Shown here: positions 56,456 to 64,000 of the stretch, piece after piece
How the letters are laid out: the number at the start of each line of letters is the position of its first letter
Position numbering within the stretch: position 1 is the stretch's first letter
DNA from: Phenylobacterium sp.
GTDB lineage: Bacteria; Pseudomonadota; Alphaproteobacteria; Caulobacterales; Caulobacteraceae
NCBI GenBank assembly: GCA_020402585.1
Contig: JADBZH010000053.1
Location: 1-64,000, forward strand
Reading direction: 5' to 3'
DNA length: 64,000 nt
Program-made: the position numbers and the translations under genes
The notes under the pieces: generated by a model
Databases searched by the model: none
What the model saw: only the letters and a program-made list of their open reading frames with translations
What the model was told of the DNA's origin: nothing

Positions 56456-57016
56456 TCAGCGCGGCGCGCGTTTCGCAAGGATCCTCTGGAGGGTCCGGCG
56501 GTGCAGGCCCAGCCGCCGCGAGGCCTCGGAGATATTGTGCCCCGAGAATTCCAGGACCCGGTGGATGTGCTCCCAACGCGCCCGGTGGGCCGTCATGGGC
56601 TTCGGCGCCGTCCCGCCTGAGGTCGGCTGGCCCAGGAGGGCGGCGGTCAGGTCGTCCCCGTCCGCCGGCTTCGTCAGGTAATCGGCCGCCCCCAGCTTCA
56701 CGGCGGCGATAGCGTTGGCGATCGAGCCGAAGGCCGTCAGAACCACAATGCGGCTGTCCGGGCGCTGATGGACGAGGGCTTCGATCAGGCTAAGGCCGGC
56801 CCCGTCGTTCAGGCGCATCTCGAGCACGGCGAAGGCTGGCGGCTCCGCCAGGAGGATCGGCCGGGTTTCGGCAAGATTTCGCGCCCAGGTGACCTGAAAG
56901 CCGCGAGCCTCCAGCAGACGCGTGGTGCGGGCGGAGTGGAGTTCGTCGTCATCCACCAGCAGGAGGGGGCGGACTTCCTGTGGCGCCACAGGCTCGGCGG
57001 TATCGGTTGCACTCAT
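56456..57016 (-). CDS. RegA/ActR/PrrA-type response regulator with Glu at the phosphoacceptor site
   Basis: A 186-residue redox-type response regulator: receiver domain (LLLVDDDE at 18-25, VVLTAFGS, YLTKPAD) and a C-terminal Fis-type HTH (WEHIHRVLEF, NISEASRRLGLHRRTLQRIL). In RegA the phosphorylated Asp sits in AVIDLRLEDG; here the aligned residue is Glu66 (AVLEMRLNDG; codon GAG at 56819-56821 on the minus strand). The SenC/SCO gene lies divergently upstream, as in reg/prr clusters, but no RegB kinase is seen in the window. Confidence 0.88.
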   Translation of the reverse strand: MSATDTAEPVAPQEVRPLLLVDDDELHSARTTRLLEARGFQVTWARNLAETRPILLAEPPAFAVLEMRLNDGAGLSLIEALVHQRPDSRIVVLTAFGSIANAIAAVKLGAADYLTKPADGDDLTAALLGQPTSGGTAPKPMTAHRARWEHIHRVLEFSGHNISEASRRLGLHRRTLQRILAKRAPR

Positions 57017-57156
57017 GAGCGCCGCTCGCAGGCCCTGACTGGAGGGCCAGCTTGGCGCTTCGGTTGAGTCTAGGCAAGCCGGGCCCGCGCTCCGTCTGGA
57101 AGCCCGGGACAATCCGCGCTAAAGCCTGCCTGACCAAAACCAGGGGACGGCCTCGC

Positions 57157-57765
57157 ATGACTCCCAAGCTGATCCTGCGCCTTCTGGCCGCCGCCATCGT
57201 CGTCGCCGGCCTGACCTTCCTGGCGGTCCAGATCGGGGGGCGGCGACCCGCGCCGGAGGCCGCCTCCGGCCTCCAGGCGGGCCCTGGCGGACCCTTCACC
57301 CTGGTCGACGCGACGGGCCGGACCTACACCGAGGCGGGCCTGAAGGGCCGATGGAGCATCGTCTTCTTCGGCTTCACCTTCTGTCCGGATGTCTGCCCGA
57401 TGACGCTCGACACCCTGGGACGGACCCTGGACCTCCTCGGCCCCGACGGGAGGAAGGTGCAGATCATCTTCGTCTCCGTGGACCCGGAGCGCGACACCCC
57501 GGCTAAGATGGCCGCTTACCTGGACAACCCGGCCTTCCCAAAGGGCGTGATCGGGCTGACCGGCTCGCCCGAGCAGGTCGCCGCCGTCGCCCGCGCCTAC
57601 AAGGTTTACTACGAGAAGGAGGGCGAGGGGGACGCCTACCTGATCAATCACTCCTCCATCAGCTACCTGATGGATCCGTCCGGCCGATTCGCCCGCGTCC
57701 TGCCCTACGGGATGGCCCCGGAGGCCCTCGCGGGCCAGGTCCGAGACGCCATGAAGCGGGGCTGA
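57157..57765 (+). CDS. SCO1/SenC/PrrC family copper protein
   Basis: A 202-residue protein with an N-terminal membrane helix (residues 5-26) and a periplasmic thioredoxin-like domain. The copper site is C76-P-D-V-C80 (FTFCPDVCPMT) plus the His in YLINHSSISYLMD. It assists CuA-type cytochrome c oxidase assembly or redox signalling. The ATG at 57157 is chosen over 57052 because it begins the basic-plus-hydrophobic anchor. Confidence 0.93.
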   Translation: MTPKLILRLLAAAIVVAGLTFLAVQIGGRRPAPEAASGLQAGPGGPFTLVDATGRTYTEAGLKGRWSIVFFGFTFCPDVCPMTLDTLGRTLDLLGPDGRKVQIIFVSVDPERDTPAKMAAYLDNPAFPKGVIGLTGSPEQVAAVARAYKVYYEKEGEGDAYLINHSSISYLMDPSGRFARVLPYGMAPEALAGQVRDAMKRG

Positions 57766-57804
57766 GGCCTTACGGGCTGGACATCCGGCGATCTTGGGCG
57801 CGAT

Positions 57805-57821
57805 ATGTTGCGCTGCAACAT
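57805..57821 (+). promoter_or_regulatory. 17-bp perfect palindrome just upstream of phaZ
   Basis: ATGTTGC-GCT-GCAACAT, with 7-bp perfect arms and a 3-base centre, ends 12 bases before the depolymerase ATG. The TTGC...GCAA core resembles binding sites described for the PHA regulator PhaR. Assignment to PhaR is inference. Confidence 0.5.
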
Positions 57822-57833
57822 CCACGGCGGGCC

Positions 57834-59099
57834 ATGCTCTATACCCTTTACGAAGCCGGATACTACGTCGCCGCCCCGCTCCGGGCGGCCGCCCGGGCGA
57901 CGCGCCACTACTGGAGCTCGCCGCTGAACCCGGTCCGCGAGACCCCGGTCGGACGGCGCCTTTTCGCGTCCGCCGACCTGTTCGCCAATCTCACGCGCCG
58001 CTATGGCCGCCCCGAATGGGGGTTCGACACCGTGACGATCTCAGGAGTCGACGTCCGGGTCCGGCGGGTCGAGGCTTGGTCCAGCCCCTGGGTCAAGCTG
58101 ACCCACTTCGCGCGCGATCCGCTGGATCTCCGCCGGGCGGGGCGCACCGCCGCCGCGCCTGCTGTCCTCATCGTCGCGCCTCTTTCCGGTCATTACGCGA
58201 CCCTCCTCCGGGATACGGTCCGGACCTTCCTCCAGGACCATGAGGTCTTCATCACGGAGTGGTCCAACGCCCGGGACGTGCCTGTGCTTGAGGGCCGCTT
58301 CGACTTCTTTGACTATCTGGACCATGTCCGGGAGATGCTCCGCCGGCTCGGCCCGCGCTGCCATGTGGTCGCTGTCTGCCAGCCCGGCCCGGCCGTCCTC
58401 GCAGCCGCCGCCCTGATGGCCGAAGACGGCGACGAGGGCCGGCCCGCCTCCATGACCTTCATGGGCTCCCCTCTCGACGCCCGCTTCTCGCCGACTGTGA
58501 CCAACAAGCTGGCCGAAGAGAGACCCTTCGCCTGGTTCAAGTCGAACATGATCAGCACCGTACCCCTGCCCTATGCGGGGGCGGGGCGGCGGGTCTATCC
58601 GGGCTTTGTCCAGCTCTACTCGTTCATGTCGATGAACATGGATCGGCACCAGGACGCCCACCTTCAGTACCTGCAGGACCTCATGAACGGTGACGGCGAC
58701 TCCGCCGACAAGCACCTGGAGTTCTACGATGAGTACCTGTCGGTCCTGGACCTGACGGAGGAGTTCTATCTCCAGACCGTCGACATCGTCTTCCAGCAGC
58801 ATCTCCTGCCGAAGGGTGAGTTGGTTCATCGGGGGCGCCCCGTCCGGACATCGGCCATCACGGACATCGGACTGCTCACCGTGGAGGGTGAACTCGACGA
58901 CATTTCCGGGATCGGCCAGACCCAGGCCGCCCACGCCCTCTGCACCGGTCTCCCGGACGATCTGCGGGAGGACTATATCCAGCCGCACGTGGGTCATTAC
59001 GGGGTCTTCAACGGCCGGCGCTTCCGGGAGGAAATCTATCCCCGGGTCGCCGCCTTCATCGCCCGCCAGGAGGCGCGGATCGCCGCGCCTGCCGGCTGA
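57834..59099 (+). CDS. phaZ: Intracellular polyhydroxyalkanoate depolymerase
   Basis: A 421-residue alpha/beta hydrolase that mobilises stored PHB granules. The nucleophile is Cys182 in VAVCQPGPA, the Cys-type box of the Ralstonia PhaZ1 family. LNPVRETPVGRRL and VTISGVDV are typical N-terminal features; the His lies in QPHVGHYGVFNGRRF. A palindrome sits in its promoter. A PHA synthase gene is not in this window. Confidence 0.93.
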   Translation: MLYTLYEAGYYVAAPLRAAARATRHYWSSPLNPVRETPVGRRLFASADLFANLTRRYGRPEWGFDTVTISGVDVRVRRVEAWSSPWVKLTHFARDPLDLRRAGRTAAAPAVLIVAPLSGHYATLLRDTVRTFLQDHEVFITEWSNARDVPVLEGRFDFFDYLDHVREMLRRLGPRCHVVAVCQPGPAVLAAAALMAEDGDEGRPASMTFMGSPLDARFSPTVTNKLAEERPFAWFKSNMISTVPLPYAGAGRRVYPGFVQLYSFMSMNMDRHQDAHLQYLQDLMNGDGDSADKHLEFYDEYLSVLDLTEEFYLQTVDIVFQQHLLPKGELVHRGRPVRTSAITDIGLLTVEGELDDISGIGQTQAAHALCTGLPDDLREDYIQPHVGHYGVFNGRRFREEIYPRVAAFIARQEARIAAPAG

Positions 59100-59106
59100 G
59101 CCTGCC

Positions 59107-59856
59107 TTGGGTCTGTTCGGACACCGGCGAGCGCCCGCCGACGGCGACCTGATCGAGGTCGAGGGCATGCCTGTCCGGCTGCGGGTGAACCGACGCTCCC
59201 GCAGGATCGCCCTGCGGCTGGACCGCGCCAGTCGCGAAGTGGTGGCCTCCGCCCCAGACCTTCGCGGACTGACGGAGGCCGCCCGCTTCGCCCGGAGCCG
59301 GGCGGACTGGATTCAGAACCGCCTTGCAGCCATCCCCGCACCTTCGCCCCTGGCGCCGGGCCTGGAGCTCACGGTCTTTGACAGGGCCTGTCGGCTGGAG
59401 GCCGCCACGGGCCGCACCCGACTGGTCGACGACCCGGACGGCGCCCTTGTCATCTGCGCCGCTGGCGAGCCAGAGGCTTTCGCCCGCTCGGTGGTAAGGG
59501 TCCTGAAGCGCGAGGCCCTGGCGGGCTTCCGCGAGATGTCCCGGCGCCACTGCGAGGCCCTGGGGGCTCCGCTGCCGACGGTGTCGGTCACCGATACCCG
59601 GTCGAGATGGGGCTCCTGCACTCCCGGGCGGGCGGGGGCGCCGCCTTCGGTGCGCTATGTCTGGCGCCTGGCCCTCGCGCCCTCGCCCGTCGCCGACTAC
59701 GTCGCCGCTCACGAGTGCGCCCATATCCTCGAACCTCATCACGGTCCGGCATTCTGGGCGCGGGTCCGGGAGCTGGTGGGCGATCCGACGCCCTACCGTG
59801 AATGGCTGAGGCGCGAGGGTCCCCGGCTTCACGCCCTCGGGGCGGCCGAGGGCTGA
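59107..59856 (+). CDS. YgjP/DUF45-type metallopeptidase
   Basis: A 249-residue zinc peptidase of the DUF45 (M48-related) family. TRSRWGSCTP at residues 164-173 and the zinc motif H202-E203-C-A-H206 with downstream E/H are diagnostic. The function is unknown. The first in-frame start after the phaZ stop is TTG at 59107; the ATG at 59167 would remove the first strand. Its 3' end overlaps the convergent PBP gene by 28 bases. Confidence 0.88.
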   Translation: MGLFGHRRAPADGDLIEVEGMPVRLRVNRRSRRIALRLDRASREVVASAPDLRGLTEAARFARSRADWIQNRLAAIPAPSPLAPGLELTVFDRACRLEAATGRTRLVDDPDGALVICAAGEPEAFARSVVRVLKREALAGFREMSRRHCEALGAPLPTVSVTDTRSRWGSCTPGRAGAPPSVRYVWRLALAPSPVADYVAAHECAHILEPHHGPAFWARVRELVGDPTPYREWLRREGPRLHALGAAEG

Positions 59857-61814
59857 GGCGGGCTCGCCGCCGGCGGAGCGACCGGCGCCGCAGGCCGGGC
59901 CGCAGGGTCCTCCGGGGCCGGTGTCGCGTCAGGCGCCTCGAGCAGGTCCCCGATGGGGTCCTCGCCGGCTTCGGGCGACGGGAGACCGCCGGGGATGGGC
60001 TCGGCGCGCAGCCGGGGCAGGGCCCGGCCCATGAAGGCCTGCCAGACCGCCGCCGGCGCACCCCCGCCCGTGACCCGCCGCATGGGGGTGTTGTCATCCC
60101 GCCCCACCCAGACCGCCGCCACGAAGCCGCCCGTGTAGCCGACGAACCAGGCGTCCCGGTAATCGCTGGTGGTGCCGGTCTTCCCCGCGAGGTCATAGCC
60201 CGGGACCCGGGCCCGCGTCCCGGTCCCGGAGACGAGGACCTGGCGCAGCATCTGGTTCATCTGCGGCAGCGCCGGGGACGCGATCACCGGGGTCCTCGCC
60301 GGCTTCGCCACCGAGCGATCGTAGAGTACCTTGCCGGCCGCTGTCCGCACCCGCTCGATGGCCCAGGCCGGTGACAGGTAGCCGCCATTCGAAAAGGGAG
60401 CATAGGCCTGCGCCATCTCCAGAGGGCTCACCTCGACGGCTCCGAGGGCCATGGAGGGGTCGAGCTGGATGGGCGAGCGAATCCCAAGGCGTCGGGCCGT
60501 GGCGGCGACATTGCCCGTTCCGACCTCGTTCGCCAGCCGGGCTGCGACGGTGTTCACCGACTGGGCCAACGCCGTCTGCAGGGTGATGGGACCGAGGAAC
60601 TCGCCGGTATAGTTCCGGGGCTCCCAGGTCCCGATGCGGATCGCCTCGTCGACCTCCGGGGTTTCCGGCGTGCGGCCCCGCTCCAGGGCGGTCAGATAGA
60701 CGAAGGGCTTGAAGGCTGATCCCGCCTGCCGCCTCGCCATGGCGGCGCGGTCAAACTGGCTCTCCTCGTAGTCGACGCCGCCGACATAGGCCCGGACGCG
60801 TCCCTCTCCGTCGAGCGCCACCAGCGCCCCCTGCTGGACGCCTTGCCCGCGGGCCCCGGCGACCCCGGCCCGCAGGGCCTGCTCGGCCGAGACCTGGATC
60901 GGCAGGTCAAGGGTCGTCTCGACGATGAGGTCCTCGGTGGGTTCTCCCACCAGGCCCCGCACCTGCTCATCCACCCAGTCTGTGAAGTACTGCGCCCTCT
61001 GGCTGGCAAGGGTGGGATTCACCCGGACCGGGGTGCGGATGGCGTCAGCCCGCTGGGCGGGTGTGATGGCGCCGGCGCGGACCATCTCGTTCAGCACCAC
61101 GGTCGCGCGTCGTGCGGCGCGGTCCGCAGACGAGACCGGGCTGTAGCGCGACGGGCCCTTCATCATGCCGGCCAGGAGCGCGCTCTCGCCAATGGTGAGC
61201 TGGTCGGCCGGCTTGCCGAAATAGCGCTGGGAGGCGGCCTCGATGCCATAGGCGCCGGCGCCGAAATAGACCCGGTTCAGATAGAGGGCGAGGATCTCCT
61301 TCTTGGTGAACTTCGTCTCCAGCCAGACGGCGAGCACCAGTTCCTGCGCCTTGCGGCGATAGGTCTGGTCCATGGTCAGGAACAGGTTGCGGGCCAGCTG
61401 CTGGGTGATGGTCGAGCCGCCGCGGAGGGGGCCGCCCTCATGGGTCAGGTTGTAGATCTGGCTGCGGACGATCCCCCAGGGGTTGAAGCCGAAGTGCCAG
61501 TAGAACCAGCGGTCCTCGATGGCCACGAAGGCGGCCGGCACATAGGCCGGCAGCCTGTCGAGGTCGACCGGCGGCGCATACTGGCTGCCGCGGACGGAAA
61601 CCAGGGCGCCGGACCGATCCAGGTAGGAGATGGAGGGCTGCCGGCGGACGGCGTTGAGGTTGGAGGTGTCCGGCAGGTCGGCGGCGAAGACGGCCAGGAA
61701 GGCGAGGGCGAAGATCAGGCCCCAGACGCAGAGGACTGCGCCCCAGTAGACAAGCCCCTGCAGGATGGACCGACGCCGCCGGGGAGGCGGGTCTCGGGTG
61801 TCGGATCTGGCCAT
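59829..61814 (-). CDS. Class A penicillin-binding protein (PBP1A-like)
   Basis: A 661-residue bifunctional peptidoglycan synthase: cytoplasmic basic N-terminus, one membrane helix at about residues 20-45, glycosyltransferase GT51 domain (AIEDRWFYWHFGFNP, GGSTITQQLARNLF) and transpeptidase domain (GSAFKPF, SVN, KTGTT). A long Pro/Ala-rich tail ends the protein. It is of the smaller Caulobacter PbpX/PbpY type; which of them is unclear. The start MARSDTRD at 61814 is preferred over 61925. Confidence 0.93.
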   Translation of the reverse strand: MARSDTRDPPPRRRRSILQGLVYWGAVLCVWGLIFALAFLAVFAADLPDTSNLNAVRRQPSISYLDRSGALVSVRGSQYAPPVDLDRLPAYVPAAFVAIEDRWFYWHFGFNPWGIVRSQIYNLTHEGGPLRGGSTITQQLARNLFLTMDQTYRRKAQELVLAVWLETKFTKKEILALYLNRVYFGAGAYGIEAASQRYFGKPADQLTIGESALLAGMMKGPSRYSPVSSADRAARRATVVLNEMVRAGAITPAQRADAIRTPVRVNPTLASQRAQYFTDWVDEQVRGLVGEPTEDLIVETTLDLPIQVSAEQALRAGVAGARGQGVQQGALVALDGEGRVRAYVGGVDYEESQFDRAAMARRQAGSAFKPFVYLTALERGRTPETPEVDEAIRIGTWEPRNYTGEFLGPITLQTALAQSVNTVAARLANEVGTGNVAATARRLGIRSPIQLDPSMALGAVEVSPLEMAQAYAPFSNGGYLSPAWAIERVRTAAGKVLYDRSVAKPARTPVIASPALPQMNQMLRQVLVSGTGTRARVPGYDLAGKTGTTSDYRDAWFVGYTGGFVAAVWVGRDDNTPMRRVTGGGAPAAVWQAFMGRALPRLRAEPIPGGLPSPEAGEDPIGDLLEAPDATPAPEDPAARPAAPVAPPAASPPQPSAAPRA

Positions 61815-61817
61815 GGA

Positions 61818-61863
61818 CCTCGGTCTCCGAACGGGGCTGCGCCCCGCGCCGAACGGGCCGAGG
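61818..61863. repeat. Nested repeats in the PBP leader
   Basis: CCTCGG (61818-61823) pairs with CCGAGG (61858-61863) around a GGGGC-TGC-GCCCC hairpin (61833-61845), and the 9-mer CCGAACGGG occurs twice (61827-61835 and 61849-61857). They lie immediately upstream of the PBP start. Confidence 0.5.
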
Positions 61864-61954
61864 CATACACCGGCCCGCTGACTCGCGCGACAGGATTGCG
61901 CCCTCCCGGGAAAGGCTCTTCCCATCCCGGTCCACCCGCGGCATGAGGCCCGGC

Positions 61955-62242
61955 ATGACTGACCTGCGTCCTGACCCCTCGCCCGTCCCCGATGATCCCG
62001 CCGGCGTCGCCGCCCTCATCCAGGCGCGCCTGTCAGACGTCGCAGGCCACGCTGTCCGGCCCGTCTCCCTGTCCCTCGACTTCGGCCCGGCCTGCGGCGA
62101 AGTCCGGACCGGCGTCCTGGAGTGCTGGGTCGACCGCCGCACCCGCAGCCTGGCCTTTGTACGCGCCCGCCTCGAGGCTCCGGACGGCCGGATGATTGCC
62201 GCGGGCTCCGCCGTCTTCACGCGTCTGGCGGCGGAAGGCTGA
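61955..62242 (+). CDS. Small hotdog/thioesterase-like protein
   Basis: A 95-residue protein ending in ECWVDRRTRSLAFVRARLEAPDGRMIAAGSAVFT, which resembles the last strands of PaaI-type hotdog thioesterases. The N-terminal helix and active-site region of a full thioesterase are missing or divergent, so enzymatic function is uncertain. The ATG at 61955 is preferred to 61943. It lies between the divergent PBP gene and the atp operon. Confidence 0.6.
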   Translation: MTDLRPDPSPVPDDPAGVAALIQARLSDVAGHAVRPVSLSLDFGPACGEVRTGVLECWVDRRTRSLAFVRARLEAPDGRMIAAGSAVFTRLAAEG

Positions 62243-62363
62243 GAGCCGGAAAGGACGGGCTCACGGGTCGTCGGCGATTCCGCCGCGCGCCGTTGGTTGC
62301 GGCGCCGAAGGCTGCGTGATATCAGACGCGCGGCTTCGGGTCGGGGGTTCTGAAAAGGGCTGT

Positions 62364-62429
62364 CGGCGTCTGTGCTTTTCCAAGCGCTTTCAAGCCTTTA
62401 GCCGTCGGAAAACCCTTCCGGCGTCTGTG
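62364..62429 (+). repeat. Direct repeat and hairpin in the atpH leader
   Basis: The 11-mer CGGCGTCTGTG occurs at 62364-62374 and again at 62419-62429. The first copy is enclosed by GAAAAG (62352-62357) and CTTTTC (62375-62380), a perfect 6-bp stem. No clear promoter consensus was recognised in this 213-base gap. Confidence 0.45.
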
Positions 62430-62455
62430 ACACACGCATCGGGCGGGCGGAGCAA

Positions 62456-63010
62456 GTGGCGGACGATTCCAGGACTTCAGATGTGGGCGATCGTTACGCC
62501 CGGGCCCTTTTCGATCTCGCGAACGAAACCGGGACCCTTCTGGCCGTCGCCGCGGACATTGCGTCCCTGCGCCGGATGCGCGCAGACTCGTCCGACCTGA
62601 GGACTCTCCTGGCGTCTCCCGCCTTCACCGCCGGCGACAAGGCCTCGGCCCTTGTCGCCCTGGCCGGCAAGGCGAATTTTTCCGAGACGACCCGTAAGTT
62701 CCTTGGCCTGCTGGCCGCCAACGGGCGGGCTTCAGTCCTCCCGGAAGTGCTGGCCGCCTTCGAGGCCCTCGACGCCGCCGCGCGGGGCGCGGTGTCCGCC
62801 GTGGTCACCACCGCCGCCCCAATGAGCGCCGCCCAGTCCAAGGGCGTCGCCGAGGCCCTCCGGACCGCCCTGGGCAAGGCCCCTGAAATCGAGACCCGCG
62901 TGGATCCCGCCCTGCTTGGCGGCATCCGCGTCCGGGTGGGTTCCAAACTCTTCGATGCTTCGCTCCGTTCGAAGCTCGATTCCCTCAAGTTCGCCCTGAA
63001 GAGAGCGTAA
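62456..63010 (+). CDS. atpH: ATP synthase F1 subunit delta
   Basis: A 184-residue OSCP/delta subunit linking F1 to the peripheral stalk. [17 protein letters not shown] near residues 9-25 and the C-terminal [25 protein letters not shown] are the family signatures. The start is GTG at 62456. First gene of the F1 operon atpHA(GDC), 3 bases before atpA. Confidence 0.96.
   Translation: MADDSRTSDVGDRYARALFDLANETGTLLAVAADIASLRRMRADSSDLRTLLASPAFTAGDKASALVALAGKANFSETTRKFLGLLAANGRASVLPEVLAAFEALDAAARGAVSAVVTTAAPMSAAQSKGVAEALRTALGKAPEIETRVDPALLGGIRVRVGSKLFDASLRSKLDSLKFALKRA

Positions 63011-64000
<990 letters not shown>

Overview
This window is about 64 kb of high-GC chromosomal DNA from an alphaproteobacterium, almost certainly a member of Caulobacteraceae (Caulobacter or Phenylobacterium-like). 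The best evidence is a 770-residue DivL with the lineage-specific tyrosine at residue 550 in place of the phosphoacceptor histidine. AmgK/MurU, MmcB, a RegA-type regulator beside SenC, AddAB, a CP4-like AroA and the order aroA-cmk-rpsA-ihfB agree with this. No prophage, insertion sequence or CRISPR array was seen. Genes are packed tightly; no gap between genes exceeds 300 bases, and the longer gaps (about 150-220 bases) are described as regulatory sites, terminators or repeats.

Layout. Bases 1-7,000 hold the 3' part of aconitase acnA, a DUF1223 protein, a DUF2794 protein, a Bax-inhibitor-1 membrane protein, thpR, uppP and an NDUFA9-like NAD(P)-binding protein. Then come tRNA-Leu(CAG) and an RNase D-like exonuclease. 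Bases 7,730-14,965 carry lptC-lptA-lptB, a sulfatase plus a lipoprotein alpha/beta hydrolase, and rpoN-hpf-ptsN. Bases 15,000-19,200 hold a DUF1150/hsp20 pair, two glycosyltransferases (the second visibly lower in GC) and tRNA-Ala(GGC). Bases 19,292-29,690 are core metabolism and information genes: a TIGR02300 zinc-ribbon protein, aroA-cmk-rpsA-ihfB, mscL, then trpF-trpB-trpA-accD-folC.

Bases 29,731-41,950 are read from the minus strand. An acyltransferase, tsaE, amgK, murU, addB and addA are chained by 4-base overlaps, followed by trxA and a TonB-dependent receptor. Bases 42,049-46,835 hold an mmsA-type dehydrogenase, a RES/Xre toxin-antitoxin module, an AmpD-like amidase with an SH3 domain, and zapE. 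Bases 46,958-52,008 are sdhCDAB, then a ferredoxin reductase and a 2Fe-2S ferredoxin. Bases 52,062-64,000 hold divL, a divergent unknown gene with a zincin and a lipocalin, mmcB, a RegA-like regulator divergent from a SenC protein, a PHA depolymerase, a DUF45 metallopeptidase, a class A penicillin-binding protein, a small hotdog-like protein, and the start of the ATP synthase operon (atpH, partial atpA).

Several groups work together: peptidoglycan recycling and synthesis (amidase, AmgK, MurU, UppP, class A PBP), LPS export (LptA, LptB, LptC), nitrogen-type regulation (RpoN, HPF, PtsN), recombination repair (AddAB, MmcB), and respiration (AcnA, SdhCDAB, SenC, AtpHA). The most unusual points are a RegA-like regulator whose phosphoacceptor Asp is replaced by Glu, the low-GC TIGR04372 glycosyltransferase beside a GT4 enzyme that ends in a winged-helix-like domain, a sulfatase/hydrolase pair inside the lpt-rpoN cluster, and several well-formed palindromes and nested inverted repeats in promoter regions.
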